A stretch of DNA of 64,000 nt from Microbacterium sp. AB (GTDB taxonomy: Bacteria > Actinomycetota > Actinomycetes > Actinomycetales > Microbacteriaceae). A model generated the notes under the pieces. The model was not told the origin of the DNA, made no database searches, and saw only the letters and a program-made list of their open reading frames with translations. Every line of letters begins with the position of its first letter. Within the stretch, counting starts at the first letter, position 1. Position numbers and translations under genes: made by a program. Location of the stretch: contig NZ_CP118157.1 of assembly GCF_032878875.1 (NCBI RefSeq), positions 1,612,001 to 1,676,000 on the forward strand, in the 5' to 3' direction. Below are positions 62,074 through 64,000 of this stretch, piece after piece.

Positions 62074-63510
62074 ATGATGGATTCCCGGCTCTCCGCCCGC
62101 GCGCTCGTCGAGCATCTCGGGGCGTGGCGCACACGCGAACCGGCGTACGAGGCGCTCGCCGACGCGATCCGGCTCCTCTGCCTCGACAACCGCATCGCGC
62201 CGCGCACGGCGCTCCCGGCGGAGCGCGAGCTCGCCGCGCGCCTCCGGATGAGCAGGACGACGGTGGCGGCGGCGTACCGCAGCCTGCGGGAGAGCGCGCA
62301 CATCGAGAGCGTGCGCGGCTCGGGCAGCGTGACGCTCCCGCTGGGGCAGCGTGACCTCGGACGCGCGTCGGACGTGGAGGGCGCGATCGATCTGCAGCAG
62401 GCCAGTCCGCCCGCGTGGCCGGGGCTGGCGTCCGTGTACGCCGAGGTCGCCGCGACCGCGTCGACGATCGTCGCACGCTCCGGCTATGAGACGCTCGGCC
62501 GCCTCGGGCTCCGCGAGGCGATCGCGCAGCGCTACTCCGAGCGGGGCCTCCCGACGACGGCGGCGCAGGTGATGGTGACGACCGGCGCGCAGAGCGCCAT
62601 CGCCCTCACCGCGCGGCTCCTGCTGTCGCGGGGCGATCGGGTCCTCATCGAGACCCCCACCTATCCCCACGCCGCCGAGTCGTTCGCGGCGGCGGGAGCG
62701 CGGCTCGTCGGCGTGCCCGTGACCCCCGGGTCCGGCTGGGACCTCGATCGCGCGGACGATGCGTTCCGCCGCGCCGCGCCGGTCGCGGCCTACCTCATGC
62801 CGGCCTTCCACAACCCGACGGGCGAGACGATGCCGCACGACGTCGCGGTGCAGATGGCGACGGCGGCGAGGGCCTCGGGCACGGTCGTGATCGTGGACGA
62901 GACCACGGCCGAGCTCGACGTCGACGGCGGCACGCCCGCGGAGCCGTTCGCGGCGGCCGCTCCCGCGGGCGCCGAGGTGATCACGCTGGGCTCCGTGAGC
63001 AAGACTGTCTGGGGAGGGCTCCGCGTCGGGTGGATCCGGGCGGACGAGGAGGTCATCCGACGCCTGCTCGCGCTGCGCCCGGTCTTCGACCTGGGCACGC
63101 CCGAGTTCGAACAGGCCGTCGTGGAGCGCCTCGTCCCGCTCATGCCGGAGATCGTCGCCCAGCGCGGCGAGATGCTGCGGGCCGGCCGGGACGCCCTCGT
63201 GGCCGCCTTGGACCGGCGGCTGCCGCAGTGGAGCGTTCACACGGCCTCCGGGGGAGTGGCGCTCTGGGTGGGCCTCGGCGTCGCCCGCAGCTCGGCGCTC
63301 GTGATGGCCGCGCGTCGCCGCGGCGTGCTGCTGTCGGCGGGACCGAGGTTCTCCGTGGGCGGAGGACACGAACGGCATCTGCGCATCCCCTTCACCGCCT
63401 CGGCCGACAGGCTCGAGCACGCGGTGGAGGTGCTCGCCGCCTCGTGGGAAGACGTGGTGGACGGCCCGGGGAGCGTCCTGGAGGAGCGCGGCGCGGACGC
63501 GCTCGTCTGA
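62074..63510 (+). CDS. MocR-type regulator (GntR HTH plus aminotransferase domain), YczR-like
   Basis: A 478-residue protein. The GntR winged helix is near residues 30-95 (LPAERELAARLRMSRTTVAAAYRSL). The aminotransferase-like domain shows TGAQSAIALTARLLLSRGD, PAFHNPTGETMP and the PLP lysine in GSVSKTVWGGLRVGW, so PLP binding is expected. ATG 62074 or the adjacent ATG 62077 starts it, with a TACCGT element 7 nt upstream. It is divergent from the 57-residue protein/yczE operon, its probable target. Distinct from pdxR in this window. Confidence 0.85.
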   Translation: MMDSRLSARALVEHLGAWRTREPAYEALADAIRLLCLDNRIAPRTALPAERELAARLRMSRTTVAAAYRSLRESAHIESVRGSGSVTLPLGQRDLGRASDVEGAIDLQQASPPAWPGLASVYAEVAATASTIVARSGYETLGRLGLREAIAQRYSERGLPTTAAQVMVTTGAQSAIALTARLLLSRGDRVLIETPTYPHAAESFAAAGARLVGVPVTPGSGWDLDRADDAFRRAAPVAAYLMPAFHNPTGETMPHDVAVQMATAARASGTVVIVDETTAELDVDGGTPAEPFAAAAPAGAEVITLGSVSKTVWGGLRVGWIRADEEVIRRLLALRPVFDLGTPEFEQAVVERLVPLMPEIVAQRGEMLRAGRDALVAALDRRLPQWSVHTASGGVALWVGLGVARSSALVMAARRRGVLLSAGPRFSVGGGHERHLRIPFTASADRLEHAVEVLAASWEDVVDGPGSVLEERGADALV

Positions 63511-63528
63511 TCCGGCGGCCTCGGAGCC

Positions 63529-63795
63529 TCAGCGCGAGGAGCGCAGGGTCCGCACGGCCTCGTCGGCGCTCCAGAACTCGCCCACGGTGCGCAGCGCGCC
63601 GGAGGCCGCGTGGAAGCGCTCGGCGCGATAGCGGACGCCGAGATCGGACTCCACGATGCGGAGGTGGCCGATCACGCGTTCGTCCGCGCCCACGACGCGC
63701 CAGAGCGCCGCTCCCGCGCGGACGAGCCGTTCGGGAGCACCGGTCAGCGGCGGCGTCGCCAGGGGAATGCCGAGGACGGCGGCGGTGTTGGTCAT
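63529..63795 (-). CDS. Small protein of unknown function (88 residues)
   Basis: The ATG at 63795 has AAGGAG upstream. The product [17 protein letters not shown]... ends with a compact domain [42 protein letters not shown]. The layout resembles the 69-residue protein at 60968-61177. Function unknown. It converges with mocR and is divergent from msrA. Confidence 0.65.
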   Translation of the reverse strand: MTNTAAVLGIPLATPPLTGAPERLVRAGAALWRVVGADERVIGHLRIVESDLGVRYRAERFHAASGALRTVGEFWSADEAVRTLRSSR

Positions 63796-63861
63796 GAGAG
63801 CTCCTTCCCGTGCGTCTGCGACGATAGGCGGGGGCGCCGACATTCGTTCAGAGGAGTTCAG

Positions 63862-64000
63862 ATGAGCCAGACGTTCGTGATCGCAGGGGGCTGCTTCTGG
63901 TGTCTCGATGCGGCGTACCGCGCGTTGCGAGGAGTGTCGTCGGTGGTCTCCGGATACACCGGCGGCGCGCGTCCTCACCCGACGTACGAGCAGGTCTGCA
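63862..64000 (+). CDS. msrA: Peptide-methionine (S)-S-oxide reductase, N-terminal fragment
   Basis: The first 46 codons are present: [21 protein letters not shown], then [12 protein letters not shown] and PTYEQVC. The GGCFWC motif holds the catalytic cysteine (Cys11), and GYTGG with the following YEQVC is diagnostic. MsrA repairs methionine-S-sulfoxide. GAGGAG lies 5 nt before the ATG. The gene runs off the window end. Confidence 0.95.
   Translation, partial: MSQTFVIAGGCFWCLDAAYRALRGVSSVVSGYTGGARPHPTYEQVC

Overview
The window is about 64 kb of very GC-rich DNA, densely coded on both strands. The gene content points to an actinobacterium of the family Microbacteriaceae, most likely Microbacterium or a close relative. 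Supporting markers are SepH, DUF4193, DUF3093, DUF3710, DUF3159, DUF3000, DUF4191, DUF2017 and DUF7455 proteins, a primary sigma factor with a long basic N-terminus, an LAPTG-type sortase substrate, and many leaderless start codons. It reads as ordinary chromosome: I see no transposase, integrase, phage module or CRISPR array.

Layout. 1-8.5 kb: the 5' end of glnA with a GlnR-type site, RDD and DUF4191 membrane proteins, a pseudokinase-like membrane protein, then the pepA-lpdA-sucB group and a PAC2 protein. 8.5-13.6 kb: the primary sigma factor with a structured leader, a CofE-like protein, and a small locus of an ATP-grasp protein divergent from two overlapping alanine-racemase-like genes. 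13.6-23.8 kb: topoisomerase IV (parE, parC), a phosphodiesterase/phosphatase, sepH, DUF4193, DUF3093, and dut-DUF3710-DUF3159. 23.8-33.6 kb: acnA behind a striking AT-rich palindrome, dxs, the fadA-fadB beta-oxidation pair, and an RNase D with DUF3000. 34-41 kb: an alpha/beta hydrolase, rhodanese and sufE, zapE, amt with a second GlnR-type box, a PemK-like toxin and an SfnG-like monooxygenase. 41.1-41.8 kb: four tRNA genes. 41.8-46.6 kb: a large STAND/TPR regulator divergent from a sortase-anchored surface protein. 46.6-58.3 kb: thrS, a HIT protein, the vitamin B6 block (pdxR, pdxS, pdxT, pdxY), an L,D-transpeptidase, an aminotransferase, yebC, dinB, a GerW-like protein and a P-loop kinase. 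58.3-64 kb: a zincin-clpS-DUF2017 operon, tRNA-His, orn, tRNA-Arg, small proteins, a MocR regulator divergent from a YczE-type operon, and the start of msrA.

How the parts work together. The TCA and energy genes (acnA, sucB, lpdA), nitrogen genes (glnA and amt, sharing GTAAC-N6-GAAAC boxes) and PLP supply (pdxS/T de novo, pdxY salvage, MocR-type PdxR control) are conventional. They sit beside several PLP-linked proteins: two racemase-like proteins, an aminotransferase and two MocR regulators.

The most unusual locus is 10.77-13.57 kb. Two translationally coupled alanine-racemase-like proteins carry complementary defects. The first lacks most of the PLP barrel and its lysine but keeps the catalytic-tyrosine domain; the second keeps the lysine barrel but has lost the tyrosine and Met-Asp motifs. 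Alanine racemase active sites are built across a dimer interface, so an obligate heterodimer with one working site is plausible. A second recurrent feature is a TAnnnT -10 element ending 6 nt (occasionally 7-8) before the start codon, which predicts leaderless mRNAs for a dozen genes here.
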